This document shows, one piece after another, positions 32,552 through 40,670 of a stretch of 64,000 nt of DNA. The stretch covers positions 107,048 to 171,047 of the forward strand of contig CAWESB010000006.1 in NCBI GenBank assembly GCA_963811635.1. Direction: 5' to 3'. The notes beneath the pieces are model-generated. The model searched no databases and was not told where the DNA came from. It saw only the letters and a list, made by a program, of their open reading frames with translations. A program made the position numbers and the translations under genes. The DNA is from JAIBJN01 sp963811635. Lineage in GTDB: Bacteria > Actinomycetota > Thermoleophilia > Gaiellales > Gaiellaceae. Within the stretch, counting starts at the first letter, position 1; the number at the start of each line of letters is the position of its first letter.

Positions 32552-33012
32552 TCCGGCCGCTCGCCTCAACCGACGCGAAGGCGTGCGACGCGATCGTGCT
32601 CTCGCTTCCCTACCACTTCGGCCACGAGGGGGGCCGGGCGGAGTGCGCCGAGGCGGTGAGGACGCAGCCCGGGCTCGTGGCTGTCGAACGGGACGAGGTC
32701 GTCGGCTTCCTCACACTCGCGCGCCGCGACCCCAGAAGCGCCGAGATCACGTGGATGGCGGTCCGTCACGACCGACGTCGTCACGGGCACGGACGGGCAC
32801 TAGTCGAGCGCGCTGTCGCCGACCTGGCGGCGGATGGCGTCGAGCTCCTCTCCCTCCTGACCATGGCCGAGTCTGAGCCGGAGGACCGGGAGTCCGACAA
32901 CTACGCCGAGACCAGGGCCTTCTACCACGCGCTCGGCTTCGTCCCGCTGCGCGAGCTCGTCCTCGACGGCTGGGACGACCGCGCTGTGATCATGGCCCGG
33001 CCCCTCCTCTAG
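32548..33012 (+). CDS. GNAT family N-acetyltransferase
   Basis: 154 aa, complete. It opens IRPLASTDAKACDAIV and has a central strand GFLTLARRDPRSAEITWMAV. The acetyl-CoA loop RRRHGHGRALVERAV corresponds to the R/Q-x-x-G-x-G/A motif. The C-terminal ARAFYHALGF-type element reads TRAFYHALGFVPL. Substrate unknown. GTG at 32548 overlaps the lipoprotein stop. Its TAG shares CTAG with the convergent aminotransferase gene. Confidence 0.87.
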   Translation: MIRPLASTDAKACDAIVLSLPYHFGHEGGRAECAEAVRTQPGLVAVERDEVVGFLTLARRDPRSAEITWMAVRHDRRRHGHGRALVERAVADLAADGVELLSLLTMAESEPEDRESDNYAETRAFYHALGFVPLRELVLDGWDDRAVIMARPLL

Positions 33013-34202
33013 CCGAACAGCGGGCCGATCCGGCCGATGCCCTCCCGGATGCGGTCCTCCGAGGCGCCGCTGTAGGAGATGCGCACGTTGCGCTCCCCAC
33101 CGCCATCGGCAAAGAACGCCGGCCCCGGAACGACGGCCACGCCAACCTCGAGCGCCCGTCGGGCGACCTCGACGCCGTCGCCGCCGTCCAGCTCCAGCCA
33201 CGTGAAGAAGCCGCCCTCCGGCCGCGTCCACGTCGCGCGGTCGCCCACGTGCTCCTCGAGGCACGCCATCGCCGTGTCCCGCCGCGCGCGGTAGATCTCG
33301 CGCGCGCGCAGGATCTGGTCGTCGAGATAGCCGCGGCGGCCGAACTCCTCGAGCAGCCGCTGGCCGAGCGCGCCGGCGCACTGGTCGGTGTTCTGCTTCG
33401 CCCAGACGAGCTTGGAGACGAGCTCGGCGGGGCCGGCCGCCCACCCGAGGCGCACGCCCGGGAAGAACGTCTTCGAGAACGTCCCCGCCTGGACGACGAT
33501 CTCCGGGGCGAGGCTGTAGAGCGTCGGCGGCCGCTCGGCGCCGAAGTGCAGTTCGCGGTAGGCAAGGTCCTCGACGATGAGCAGCCCGTGGCGCCGGGCC
33601 AGCTCGACGAGCGCCTCCCGGCGCTCGGCCGTGAGCGTCACCCCGGCGGGGTTCTGAAAGTCCGGGATCGTGTAAAGGAGCTTCGGCGCCGGCCCGGCGG
33701 CGAGCATGCGCTCGAGCTCGTCGACCGCAAGACCGTCCTGGTCGACCGGGACACCCTCGACGAGCGCCTCGAAGCTCTGGAACGCCATGATCGCGCCCAG
33801 GTAGGTGGGCGCCTCGACGAGGACGCGGTTGCCCTTGTCGACGAGCGCCTTGCCGAGGAGCTCGAGCGCCTCGATCGCGCCGCTCGTGAGCATGAGCTCG
33901 CCCTCCCCCGGCCGCCGGCCTTCCCGCTCGATGCGGTCGGCCACGTACTCGCGCGGGCCGGCGAGCCCGTCGGTCGGCGCGTACTGGAACGGTGAGGCAT
34001 CCCCCTGCTCGGACAGGTCACGCAGGATCTCGGCCACCGCCGCGCCGGGGAACGTGGCCGGGTCCGGGAACCCGCCTGCAAACGAGATCACGTCTTGCGC
34101 GCCAGCGAGGGCGAGAATCTCGAGCAGTCCCTCGCCCGCACCGCCGCGCGTACGCGCTGCAAACAGCGCGTCCCATCGACGAAGCTCCGGCTCGACCGCC
34201 AC
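33009..34202 (-). CDS. PLP-dependent aminotransferase, class I/II (LysN/MocR-like)
   Basis: 397 aa fold-type I aminotransferase. The N-terminal region VISFAGGFPDPATFP and SPFQYAPTDGLAGPREYVA are typical of the 2-aminoadipate/MocR-domain group. Cofactor contacts are the N of YTIPDFQNPAGVTLT, the D and Y of IVEDLAYRELHF and the Schiff-base Lys in GTFSKTFFPGVRLGW. The C-terminal Arg (NVRISYSGA) binds the substrate carboxylate. It lacks the winged helix of true MocR regulators. It may act on aromatic amino acids, 2-aminoadipate or branched-chain amino acids; the substrate is not fixed by sequence. Confidence 0.9.
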   Translation of the reverse strand: MAVEPELRRWDALFAARTRGGAGEGLLEILALAGAQDVISFAGGFPDPATFPGAAVAEILRDLSEQGDASPFQYAPTDGLAGPREYVADRIEREGRRPGEGELMLTSGAIEALELLGKALVDKGNRVLVEAPTYLGAIMAFQSFEALVEGVPVDQDGLAVDELERMLAAGPAPKLLYTIPDFQNPAGVTLTAERREALVELARRHGLLIVEDLAYRELHFGAERPPTLYSLAPEIVVQAGTFSKTFFPGVRLGWAAGPAELVSKLVWAKQNTDQCAGALGQRLLEEFGRRGYLDDQILRAREIYRARRDTAMACLEEHVGDRATWTRPEGGFFTWLELDGGDGVEVARRALEVGVAVVPGPAFFADGGGERNVRISYSGASEDRIREGIGRIGPLFG

Positions 34203-34308
34203 CCGGGGATTGTTGCCGATCGAGCCACTAGGGGCGTGAAGGCCGTCATACGCCGCAGGCCGCCGGAGCCGTCACCGCCGATCCCCATGTGGGAGTGTCG
34301 CGTGTGGG

Positions 34309-36636
34309 CTAGGTGGGCGTGACGGGGGCGGGCTTGTCCAGGATCGCTCGCCGCTTGCGCTTGCGTACCTGCTCCGCCGCGAAGTAGCTGCCGAGCACGA
34401 AGACCGTCGCTGCCCCCTGGGCCAGCAGGCCCTCCCACGTCGGGAAGATCCCGAGCCAGAGACCCGCCCAGTACGGCAGCTGCAAGCGCTCCACCGGAGT
34501 GACCGGGACCCAGCCGACGACCTGAAGGGTCTGCACCGTCGTCCCGACCATGACGACCAGCACCCAGAGAATCAGGAGCCCGGTCGCCATCAGCATCTTC
34601 TTGTGCGGCAGCCTGCGCTGGAGGCGGATGGTGAGGAAGCCGACCGCGAGCGTCGCCGCGAGCCCGATGGCGACGCCGACCAGGACCGTGCCGGCCCCGG
34701 CCTCGAGCACGATCGCCTGCAGGAAGAGGACGGTCTCGAACCCCTCGCGGTAGACGCTCGTGAACCCGAGCATGACGAGGCCGATCAGCTGGGCGGCCGC
34801 AACGCCGACACCGATCCCGAGGATCTTCTTCTTCTTCCCGTGGAGCTCCGCCAGGTGCTCCTGCCAGTAGACGCGGTGGTAGAACCAGTTGAGGATCAGG
34901 AGCAGGACGGCGATGGCGACGAGGGAGACCATCGCCTCGAGCTTCTCGCCGTAGCGGCTGAGGCTGCCGAGCACGGTCTGGGCGATCCCCCACGTCGCGA
35001 CGCTGGCGACGAAGGCCGCCCCGGCCCCCAGGAGGAGCGGCCGGCGCAGGCGCGCCTGGGCGCCCACCATCCCGGCCATGAGCGCCGCGAGGATCAGCAC
35101 CGCCTCGAGCCCTTCCCGGAAGACGATGATCGCAGTGTTCGAGACGACTGCGAACGTCGAGGTCGGCCCGGCGCCGACCGCCGCTTCCGCGTTCGCCAGC
35201 GCCTCGTCGAGCTTCTGGCGGGTCTCGGCCACCTCCGCCGGCGACGCCTTGCGCTTCACGAGCTGGGCGAGGCCTGGCAGGCCGTCCGCGCCGTACCAGA
35301 AGAGCCCCTCTACCTCGACGAAAAGCCCCGACGCGAGCCCGCGGAGGCGCTGCTCCGGACCGAACTCGAAGAACGCGTAGGCCTCGAGCCGCGCCTGCTC
35401 GGCCTGGGCGAACTGCCCGGCGGCGATGGCGCCCTCGAGCCGGTCGAGCGTGGCGGAGATCACGTCGAAGTCGGCGGTCGCCCCGGCCTCCTTCCACTGG
35501 TCGGGATAGAGCGAGTCGATGATCCCGAGCGCCTCGTCGGTCGCGGCCTGGATGTCGTCTGGGTCGGCGACCGCGTCCTGCCGGGCGGCCGCGGCGAGGT
35601 CGGCCGAGAGGCCGTCGAGGATCTCGCCGAGGCGCTTCGTGTCCTGCGCGTTCTGCTCGGCGAGCAGGTGCTCGAGGTCGCCAAGCGCCTGCCCCGCGCC
35701 ATCCCGGAAGGTGACGGCCTCCTGGATCTCGAAGTCGAGCGTGACCCTTCCGTCGTCCACGCCCCGGCCATACTCGATCGGGACGAGGGCGAGGAAGCGC
35801 TGGAGTTGGCCGGCGCGGCGCAGCTGCTCCTCCTCGCTCAGCGGGGCAGCGCGGAAGCCCTCGAGGGCATCGTCGATGTGCCCGAGGGCGCTCTCGAGCG
35901 CGGCGGGATCCTGCGCCTGCGCGGCGGCCACGAGCTCTTCGAAGAGGCCGGTTGCCGCGTCGCCCGCGGCGGCGCTCCGCTGCTTCGCGTAGGCGTCCTC
36001 GAGGATGGCGAAGTAGCCGCGGGCGAGCGAGGCCGCCCCGGCGAGCCGCACGGCGAAGTCCTGCTCGGCGGCGCCTGCGACGTCTTCGAGCGCTACCCGG
36101 AGGCGTGCCTGGTACGTGTCGAAGAGGTCGGCCCGGACCGCGGCGGCGGCCGCGGCAGCGGCCATGCGGCCCTGCTCCAGCGCCTGGAGTGCGAGCGTCC
36201 CGTCGGCGCCCGGCCGGGTGAAGCGGGTCGGGGTCCGGAACTCGCGGACCAGGAGCCAGGCCCTCGCCTCGGCCACGTCGCCGGCTACGGCCGCCGCGAC
36301 CGCACGCGAGCCCGCCTCGGCCAGGATGGCCGTCCACGTCGCCGCCCGCGCGATTTCCAGCGCGACCGGATCCTCCGCGGCGACGGCTTCCGTCGCGTCG
36401 GCGAGGCCCGGCTTGGCGGCCGGCCCGAGCGGGCCGAGCTGCTGCCCGGCCGCCTTGCCGACGAGCTCCTTCGCCTTCTCGGGCTCGCCGAGGACGAGGG
36501 CGCGCTGCGCCTCGGCGAGGGTCGTGCGCACGTCGGCCGCCGCCTCCCAGGGCTCCTGGGAAGCTGCTGTCGCAGTCCCCGTGAGGGCCAGGAAGACGGC
36601 GGCCGACGCCGCGACGATGAGCGGCCGAAGCGCCAT
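34309..36636 (-). CDS. efeU: FTR1-family iron permease with long N-terminal extracytoplasmic domain
   Basis: 775 aa. After a signal peptide (AAVFLALTGTATAASQ), about 410 residues of Ala/Glu-rich helical, imelysin-like exported domain precede the permease. The permease domain (from about 425) shows seven hydrophobic segments and both FTR1 signatures: FREGLEAVLILAAL and VYREGFETVLFLQA, whose R-E-G-x-E residues carry ferric iron. The gene starts 3 bases after efeO, giving an efeO-efeU operon. Control is probably through the inverted repeat upstream of efeO. No EfeB peroxidase gene is present here. Confidence 0.92.
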   Translation of the reverse strand: MALRPLIVAASAAVFLALTGTATAASQEPWEAAADVRTTLAEAQRALVLGEPEKAKELVGKAAGQQLGPLGPAAKPGLADATEAVAAEDPVALEIARAATWTAILAEAGSRAVAAAVAGDVAEARAWLLVREFRTPTRFTRPGADGTLALQALEQGRMAAAAAAAAVRADLFDTYQARLRVALEDVAGAAEQDFAVRLAGAASLARGYFAILEDAYAKQRSAAAGDAATGLFEELVAAAQAQDPAALESALGHIDDALEGFRAAPLSEEEQLRRAGQLQRFLALVPIEYGRGVDDGRVTLDFEIQEAVTFRDGAGQALGDLEHLLAEQNAQDTKRLGEILDGLSADLAAAARQDAVADPDDIQAATDEALGIIDSLYPDQWKEAGATADFDVISATLDRLEGAIAAGQFAQAEQARLEAYAFFEFGPEQRLRGLASGLFVEVEGLFWYGADGLPGLAQLVKRKASPAEVAETRQKLDEALANAEAAVGAGPTSTFAVVSNTAIIVFREGLEAVLILAALMAGMVGAQARLRRPLLLGAGAAFVASVATWGIAQTVLGSLSRYGEKLEAMVSLVAIAVLLLILNWFYHRVYWQEHLAELHGKKKKILGIGVGVAAAQLIGLVMLGFTSVYREGFETVLFLQAIVLEAGAGTVLVGVAIGLAATLAVGFLTIRLQRRLPHKKMLMATGLLILWVLVVMVGTTVQTLQVVGWVPVTPVERLQLPYWAGLWLGIFPTWEGLLAQGAATVFVLGSYFAAEQVRKRKRRAILDKPAPVTPT

Positions 36637-36639
36637 CGG

Positions 36640-37755
36640 CTACTGCTCGATCGTCACCCCGAGCTCTGCGGCCGCCTGTGATACCTGCCCGGCGATGGCG
36701 GTCGCGCGCTCCTGGGCCTCGGTGCCGAGCACCTCGGCCTGTTCGGGCTCGAATCGCTCACCTCCCTGCTCGCGCGAGTGGAGGTCCTCCACGAACGCGC
36801 GCAGGTCGGTGAGCTCCCTGCCGGTCTGCTCGGCCTGAGCCGGGTCGACGCCGGCGAGGCGGCGCTCAACCCCGGCGTAGATCACCTCGAGCCCGGTGAG
36901 GATGTCGTTGATGTCGGAGAGCCGGGAAACGACGTTGAAGGACTCGGCCGTCGAGCTGTCTCCCAGCACGAAGCGGGACTCCTTCCACTGGCCGAAGTAC
37001 TCGCTCATCGTCGGCACCATCACGACCAGGGCCGTGAAAGCGTCGGATTCGGACGGCTCCCAGGCCTCCGCGGACGTCGCGAGCTCGCTCGCGTACTTGT
37101 CGAACGCCTCGGCGGCCGCGAGGAGGAACGCGGCGTCCGGCAGCACCTCGCCGAAATCCTCCGAGCCGTTGCCGTCGAGATCGGCGGGGGTGCTTTGCGG
37201 CAGCTCCTCGGGCAGGGTGCCCCAGAGGGCGCCCTCCGTGAGGTTGTAGAGGTTGCCCGGCTGCTCGAGCGTCGTCCCGTCCGGGAGCTCGAGATCGAAC
37301 GGCACTGCGCTCTCGGGGTCCTCGGCCGCGCTCGAGCCGGCATCGAGGATGACGTCGTACTCGGCCAGGGACGGCGTCCCCGCGACGACTCCCTCCATCC
37401 GCTCGTAGAACGGGTTCCCCTCGACCCAGTCGTTCTTCATGCCCTCGAGGAGGGGGGTGAGCTGATCCGCGTGGTCGGCCCAAAGCTGCTCGTAGTCGAA
37501 CCCGGTCGACTCCGCGAGATCGTGGTACGTCTGCGCGTCGGCCCGGAAGTGCTCCGTGAAGCCCGTCAGCTGACCGGTGTGGTCGAGCAGGTAGTCCTTG
37601 ACGCCGCTGAGATCGGCCATGGACTCCATCTCGCCCGTCGTCGTAGCGGCCGTCGTGTCGTCGGTCGCCTGCTCGTCATCGCCTCCCCCACACGCCGCCA
37701 GGGTGGCGGCGGCGAGCGCCGCTGCTGCGAGCGACGCGATCACTCGTCGAGTCAC
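36640..37755 (-). CDS. efeO: Imelysin-family iron-uptake lipoprotein EfeO/EfeM
   Basis: 371 aa exported lipoprotein; signal MTRRVIASLAAAALAAATLA with lipobox LAACGG. The helical M75/imelysin-like domain follows (LTGFTEHFRADAQTYHDLAE, and the repeat half GLEVIYAGVERRLAG). EfeO-type proteins collect iron for the FTR1 permease encoded next. The usual HxxE metal motif is not obvious: at a comparable place it reads FYERMEG, so the iron site may differ. A 16-bp inverted repeat lies about 30 bases before the GTG start, with an extra half-site beyond it. Confidence 0.88.
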   Translation of the reverse strand: MTRRVIASLAAAALAAATLAACGGGDDEQATDDTTAATTTGEMESMADLSGVKDYLLDHTGQLTGFTEHFRADAQTYHDLAESTGFDYEQLWADHADQLTPLLEGMKNDWVEGNPFYERMEGVVAGTPSLAEYDVILDAGSSAAEDPESAVPFDLELPDGTTLEQPGNLYNLTEGALWGTLPEELPQSTPADLDGNGSEDFGEVLPDAAFLLAAAEAFDKYASELATSAEAWEPSESDAFTALVVMVPTMSEYFGQWKESRFVLGDSSTAESFNVVSRLSDINDILTGLEVIYAGVERRLAGVDPAQAEQTGRELTDLRAFVEDLHSREQGGERFEPEQAEVLGTEAQERATAIAGQVSQAAAELGVTIEQ

Positions 37756-37782
37756 CGTGTTTTCCCTTTCTCCCGCTTGAGC

Positions 37783-37798
37783 GTAAGGGGCACCTTAC
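37783..37798. promoter_or_regulatory. Metal-responsive operator candidate upstream of efeO
   Basis: Perfect inverted repeat GTAAGG-GGCA-CCTTAC (reverse strand GTAAGG-TGCC-CCTTAC). An extra GTAAGG half-site lies at 37806-37811. The same 16-bp box, with one spacer difference, precedes the ZIP transporter gene (39320-39335). The half-site resembles DtxR/IdeR-type boxes, so an iron-dependent repressor is the best guess. Confidence 0.7.
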
Positions 37799-37847
37799 AA
37801 CACTCGTAAGGATCGGAGAACGTGACTCGTGGTGCATACTCGCGCCT

Positions 37848-38426
37848 ATGCCGCTGGACGCCGACGACAGGCTGCGCCTCGATTACGAGCAGACGACGCA
37901 GTACCTGCGGACGCTCATCGACGTGCGCTTCAGGCTGCTGGCGTTCGTCCCGACCGTGTCGGGCATCGCGGTCGCGGTCATCGGGCGCCCGCGTCCGGCC
38001 GCCGAGCTTCTCGGCGTGGGTGTCCTCGGCCTCCTGGCGACCCTCGGCATCTTCGTCTACGAACTGCGGAACACGCAGATCTCGGGCACGCTCATCCGCC
38101 GCGCGGCCGAGCTGGAGCGTCAGCTGGCGCTGCCGTCGGCGCTCGGCGTGCACCCCTCGGGCGGCCTGTACACGGAGCGCCCGGGCATCACGGTCAACCT
38201 GCTCGGGGTCCTCCCCGTCTCGCACGGCCTCGGCATTGGGCTGGTCTATTCCGCCGCGATCGCCGGTTGGAGCTACCTGGTCGCCTGGGGAGCCTTGAGC
38301 GCCGTCGACGCGCCCTCGGCGCAGGCCGCGGGCGCGGCGCTCGGCGCCGTCGCCGGCGTGATCATCCTCTTCGAGGTCGAGCGTTTCCACCGCCACGCCG
38401 GGTGGCGCGCCGAGAAGACCGCCTAG
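37848..38426 (+). CDS. Membrane protein of unknown function
   Basis: 192 aa, started at ATG 37848. The N-terminal amphipathic region (DDRLRLDYEQTTQYLRTLID) is followed by four hydrophobic segments, near 30-48, 55-73, 122-145 and 160-178. A soluble loop (ISGTLIRRAAELERQLALPS) lies between pairs. No transporter or enzyme motif is recognised. It is divergent from efeO across the operator region, so the same regulator could act on it. The layout resembles small RipA/DUF-type sensors, but I cannot name the family. Confidence 0.72.
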   Translation: MPLDADDRLRLDYEQTTQYLRTLIDVRFRLLAFVPTVSGIAVAVIGRPRPAAELLGVGVLGLLATLGIFVYELRNTQISGTLIRRAAELERQLALPSALGVHPSGGLYTERPGITVNLLGVLPVSHGLGIGLVYSAAIAGWSYLVAWGALSAVDAPSAQAAGAALGAVAGVIILFEVERFHRHAGWRAEKTA

Positions 38427-38439
38427 CCCTCGCAGCCCG

Positions 38440-39294
38440 TCAGCTTGCGAGCTCGGCCGCCTCGAGGACGAAGTCCGTCCCGAAACCGAGGGCGAGACCG
38501 AGCAGGAGCGCCCACGCGACGAGCACCGGGTATCCGAACTTGCGGTTCACGTTCAGGACCTCCTGGAGGACGTAGAGGATCGAGCCGGCCGCGAGCGCGA
38601 AGAAGGCGACCGACACCGCCTCGTTGACCCAGGCGTTTCCGACGACCGTGCCCAGGAACGTCGGGCCGCCTCCGATCAGCCCGAGCAACGCGAGGAACGC
38701 CCAGCTCGGCCGCTCGGCGTCGCCCGACATGGGGCCGACGATGGCGAAGCCCTCGGTGGCGTTGTGGAGCCCGAAGCCGATGATGAGCGCGAGGGCGAGG
38801 CTGATCTCCCCGGCCGCACCGGCTTGCCCGATCGCCAGCCCCTCGGCGAAGTTGTGCAGGCCGATCCCGATCGCGATCAGGAACGCGAGCCGGTGCGCGG
38901 GTGTCAGGCGCTCGAGGAGCGAGGGCGACGCGAACTCGTCGATCGCCGCAGCGCCGGGTCCGACGAAATCCGACTTGCGGCGGAGTTTGATCCAGCGGTC
39001 GTAGTACACGAGGCTCATCAGGCCGACGACGACGCCTCCCGCGAGCAGGGCGGCGTACCCGGCGAAGTCAGCCCAGGAACCCCCTCCCTCTACCGACTCC
39101 TCCAACGCCTCTTCGACGGGGGCGAGCCCGTGCGCCAGGATGTCCCAGAGCAGGAAGATGAGGATCCCGGCGGCGAGACCGCTCAGAGCGGCATGGAGGC
39201 GCGGCGTCGACTTCTCGACTCGAGCGAGCGGGAGCCCGAGGAAAATGGTCAGCCCAGCGATCGCACCGAGAACGAAAATCTGAGCTGTCGACAT
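38440..39294 (-). CDS. ZIP family metal transporter
   Basis: 284 aa with about eight hydrophobic segments. The two metal-binding helices show IGIGLHNFAEGLAIGQ and IGFGLHNATEGFAIVG, the HNxxEG signatures of TM4 and TM5. A variable cytoplasmic loop lies between TM3 and TM4 (VYYDRWIKLRRKSDF). ZIP proteins import Zn, Fe or Mn. The shared operator with efeUO points to iron or manganese as the cargo here; that is inference. Start ATG 39294. Confidence 0.92.
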   Translation of the reverse strand: MSTAQIFVLGAIAGLTIFLGLPLARVEKSTPRLHAALSGLAAGILIFLLWDILAHGLAPVEEALEESVEGGGSWADFAGYAALLAGGVVVGLMSLVYYDRWIKLRRKSDFVGPGAAAIDEFASPSLLERLTPAHRLAFLIAIGIGLHNFAEGLAIGQAGAAGEISLALALIIGFGLHNATEGFAIVGPMSGDAERPSWAFLALLGLIGGGPTFLGTVVGNAWVNEAVSVAFFALAAGSILYVLQEVLNVNRKFGYPVLVAWALLLGLALGFGTDFVLEAAELAS

Positions 39295-39319
39295 CCCTGG
39301 GGTCCTCCTCTACGTCGCA

Positions 39320-39335
39320 GTAAGGAGCACCTTAC
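39320..39335. promoter_or_regulatory. Metal-responsive operator candidate upstream of the ZIP gene
   Basis: GTAAGG-AGCA-CCTTAC on the plus strand (reverse strand GTAAGG-TGCT-CCTTAC), 26 bases before the ATG. It matches the box upstream of efeO at 15 of 16 positions, and the preceding TT on the reverse strand is shared too. Confidence 0.7.
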
Positions 39336-39457
39336 AAGCGTTGGATGGCCTACGCGAATTGGCTCGGCGCCGCGCTTGAAGCCACTCACGGTCCTTTCAT
39401 CTGACGCCTGTACCGTGAACGAGCGCGTTCATATCCGGCGGAAGGGAGGTCCATCCC

Positions 39458-39775
39458 GTGAAGAAGAGACTTGCGCTGATCGGCACGGTCGTCGCGGCAC
39501 TCGCCGCGGCGTCGGGCGGCATCGCAATCGCCGCGGGCGGTGACGATGACGCGACCGACACTCCGATCTCCGGGACCGACCTTCGGAAGGCCAGCGAGGC
39601 CGCGCTCGCCAGCACAGGGGGCGGCCGAGTCACCGGCACCGAGGTCGGCGACGAGGAAAGCTACTACGAGGTCGAGGTCACGCTCGACGACGGTAGCCAG
39701 GTCGACGTCCAACTGGACAAGAGCTTCAACGTCGTCGGCTCCGACGCCGACGACGACGGATCGAGCGACGACTAG
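39458..39775 (+). CDS. Exported PepSY-domain protein
   Basis: 105 aa. GTG 39458 has GGGAGG upstream and is preferred. The signal peptide is MKKRLALIGTVVAALAAASG. The mature part is one PepSY-like domain: ISGTDLRKASEAALAST (helix), then RVTGTEVGDEESYYEVEVTL and DGSQVDVQLDKSFNVVGSD. PepSY domains are thought to inhibit proteases or bind ligands in the envelope. The acidic Asp/Ser tail is unusual in its length. A strong terminator follows. Confidence 0.88.
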   Translation: MKKRLALIGTVVAALAAASGGIAIAAGGDDDATDTPISGTDLRKASEAALASTGGGRVTGTEVGDEESYYEVEVTLDDGSQVDVQLDKSFNVVGSDADDDGSSDD

Positions 39776-39790
39776 CCCAACTCCGTTCGC

Positions 39791-39820
39791 GAGGTGTCAG
39801 CCTCTCGGGGCTGACACCTC
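39791..39820 (+). terminator. Intrinsic terminator after the PepSY gene
   Basis: GAGGTGTCAGCC pairs perfectly with GGCTGACACCTC around a six-base loop, 16 bases after the stop. ATTGCTTT follows, a short T-rich tail. Confidence 0.75.
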
Positions 39821-40030
39821 ATTGCTTTCGTCGGTGGGTATGGGCGCCGCTGCTTGCGCTGGAGCCGCTGCGCCCGCCGGGGCGCCTCCCCTGGGGCCGA
39901 TCGGCACCGTCTGCGTTCACGGGACCGCCACGCTCGGGCAGCTGCATGCTCCCGCTCACGCTCCAGAGGCGACCGCGACGGCCTAGCCTGTTGTCAGGAG
40001 CTCGCGGCGAATCGAGAGAAGGAGACCATC

Positions 40031-40333
40031 GTGGTTTCGAGAGTGAACTTCCTTGAGACGGCGTCCGAACGAATCGACGACGTGGCGCGGGTCGTGCGCG
40101 AGGTTGTCCATCCCGGCATACGCGACGAGGGTGGATACGTCGGCTACATCGTCCTCGGAAACCGGGAGACGGGAAGGGCACTCGGGGTCACGCTGTGGGA
40201 GAGCGACGAAGCGAGGGAGGTGAGCGACGCGAAAGCGCGTCAGATCCGTCCTCGCGTCGAGCAGGAGACCGGCGGAACGATGCGGGCAGTCGAACGGTAC
40301 GACGTCCTGTTCTTCGACGTCCGAGGACAGTAG
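40031..40333 (+). CDS. ABM-like dimeric alpha/beta-barrel protein
   Basis: 100 aa, started at GTG 40031 with AAGGAG eight bases before. The pattern SRVNFLETASERIDDVARVV, GYVGYIVLGNRETGRALGV and a final strand YDVLFFDV fits a ferredoxin-like dimeric barrel like the product of 14923-15240. No active-site signature is seen, so the role is unknown. It is the last gene before the tRNA-Val-derived repeat that marks the edge of the proposed island. Confidence 0.75.
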   Translation: MVSRVNFLETASERIDDVARVVREVVHPGIRDEGGYVGYIVLGNRETGRALGVTLWESDEAREVSDAKARQIRPRVEQETGGTMRAVERYDVLFFDVRGQ

Positions 40334-40357
40334 GAAGCCTGAGGCGCTCGTCCCGGA

Positions 40358-40379
40358 ATGGGCGCAGCTGGGATAGAAC
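40358..40379 (-). repeat. Duplicated 3' end of tRNA-Val, probable attachment-site remnant
   Basis: 21 of 22 bases match 46369-46390, the last part of tRNA-Val(CAC): ATGGGCGCAGCTGGGAT is identical, then one mismatch and GAAC. The copy has the same orientation and covers the discriminator, 3' acceptor strand and T-arm strand, exactly the part that integrating elements usually duplicate. Confidence 0.7.
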
Positions 40380-40400
40380 AAACCTGCAAATCGCAGGTTT
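40380..40400. repeat. Perfect inverted repeat abutting the tRNA remnant
   Basis: AAACCTGC and GCAGGTTT flank a five-base loop. It touches the tRNA-Val remnant directly. It could be a terminator for the gene ending at 40333 or part of an integrase-binding region. Confidence 0.5.
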
Positions 40401-40517
40401 AACGGCCTCGGTGCACGCACCGCCCCGACCGTTCGAGCCATTTGGGCCCTCCGCATCGACGCTGCAACCGCGTGGCGGGCGGTCACGAACCGGGCCCGTC
40501 GCGGCGGCGGCGAGTAC

Positions 40518-40670
40518 GTGGGCTCGTGGTCGCGGTTATGGGAGTGTCCGATCCCGCCCGATGTCTACGTCGACCCCGAGACAGTCCAGGCCTACCTCGA
40601 GGAGGAGGCCACGGCGATAACCCCTGACCGGCTCAGGAGAGCGCGCGCTCGAGGGCGGCCCGATCGCTAG
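40518..40670 (+). CDS. Possible gene remnant
   Basis: The frame is open from 40377 to the stop at 40670 but has only one plausible start, GTG 40518. The translated part (GSWSRLWECPIPPDVYVDPE, then TVQAYLEEEATAITPDRLRR) has the composition of a real protein, and coding-like sequence continues upstream without a start (RAIWALRIDAATAWRAV). It may be the 3' end of a decayed gene at the edge of the island. It overlaps the end of the next gene on the other strand. Not recognised. Confidence 0.3.
   Translation: MGSWSRLWECPIPPDVYVDPETVQAYLEEEATAITPDRLRRARARGRPDR

Noticed and set aside
39838..39986. Small frame of about 48 codons after the PepSY terminator
   Set aside because: Composition is Ala/Pro-rich as expected by chance, no ribosome site, no neighbour coupling.
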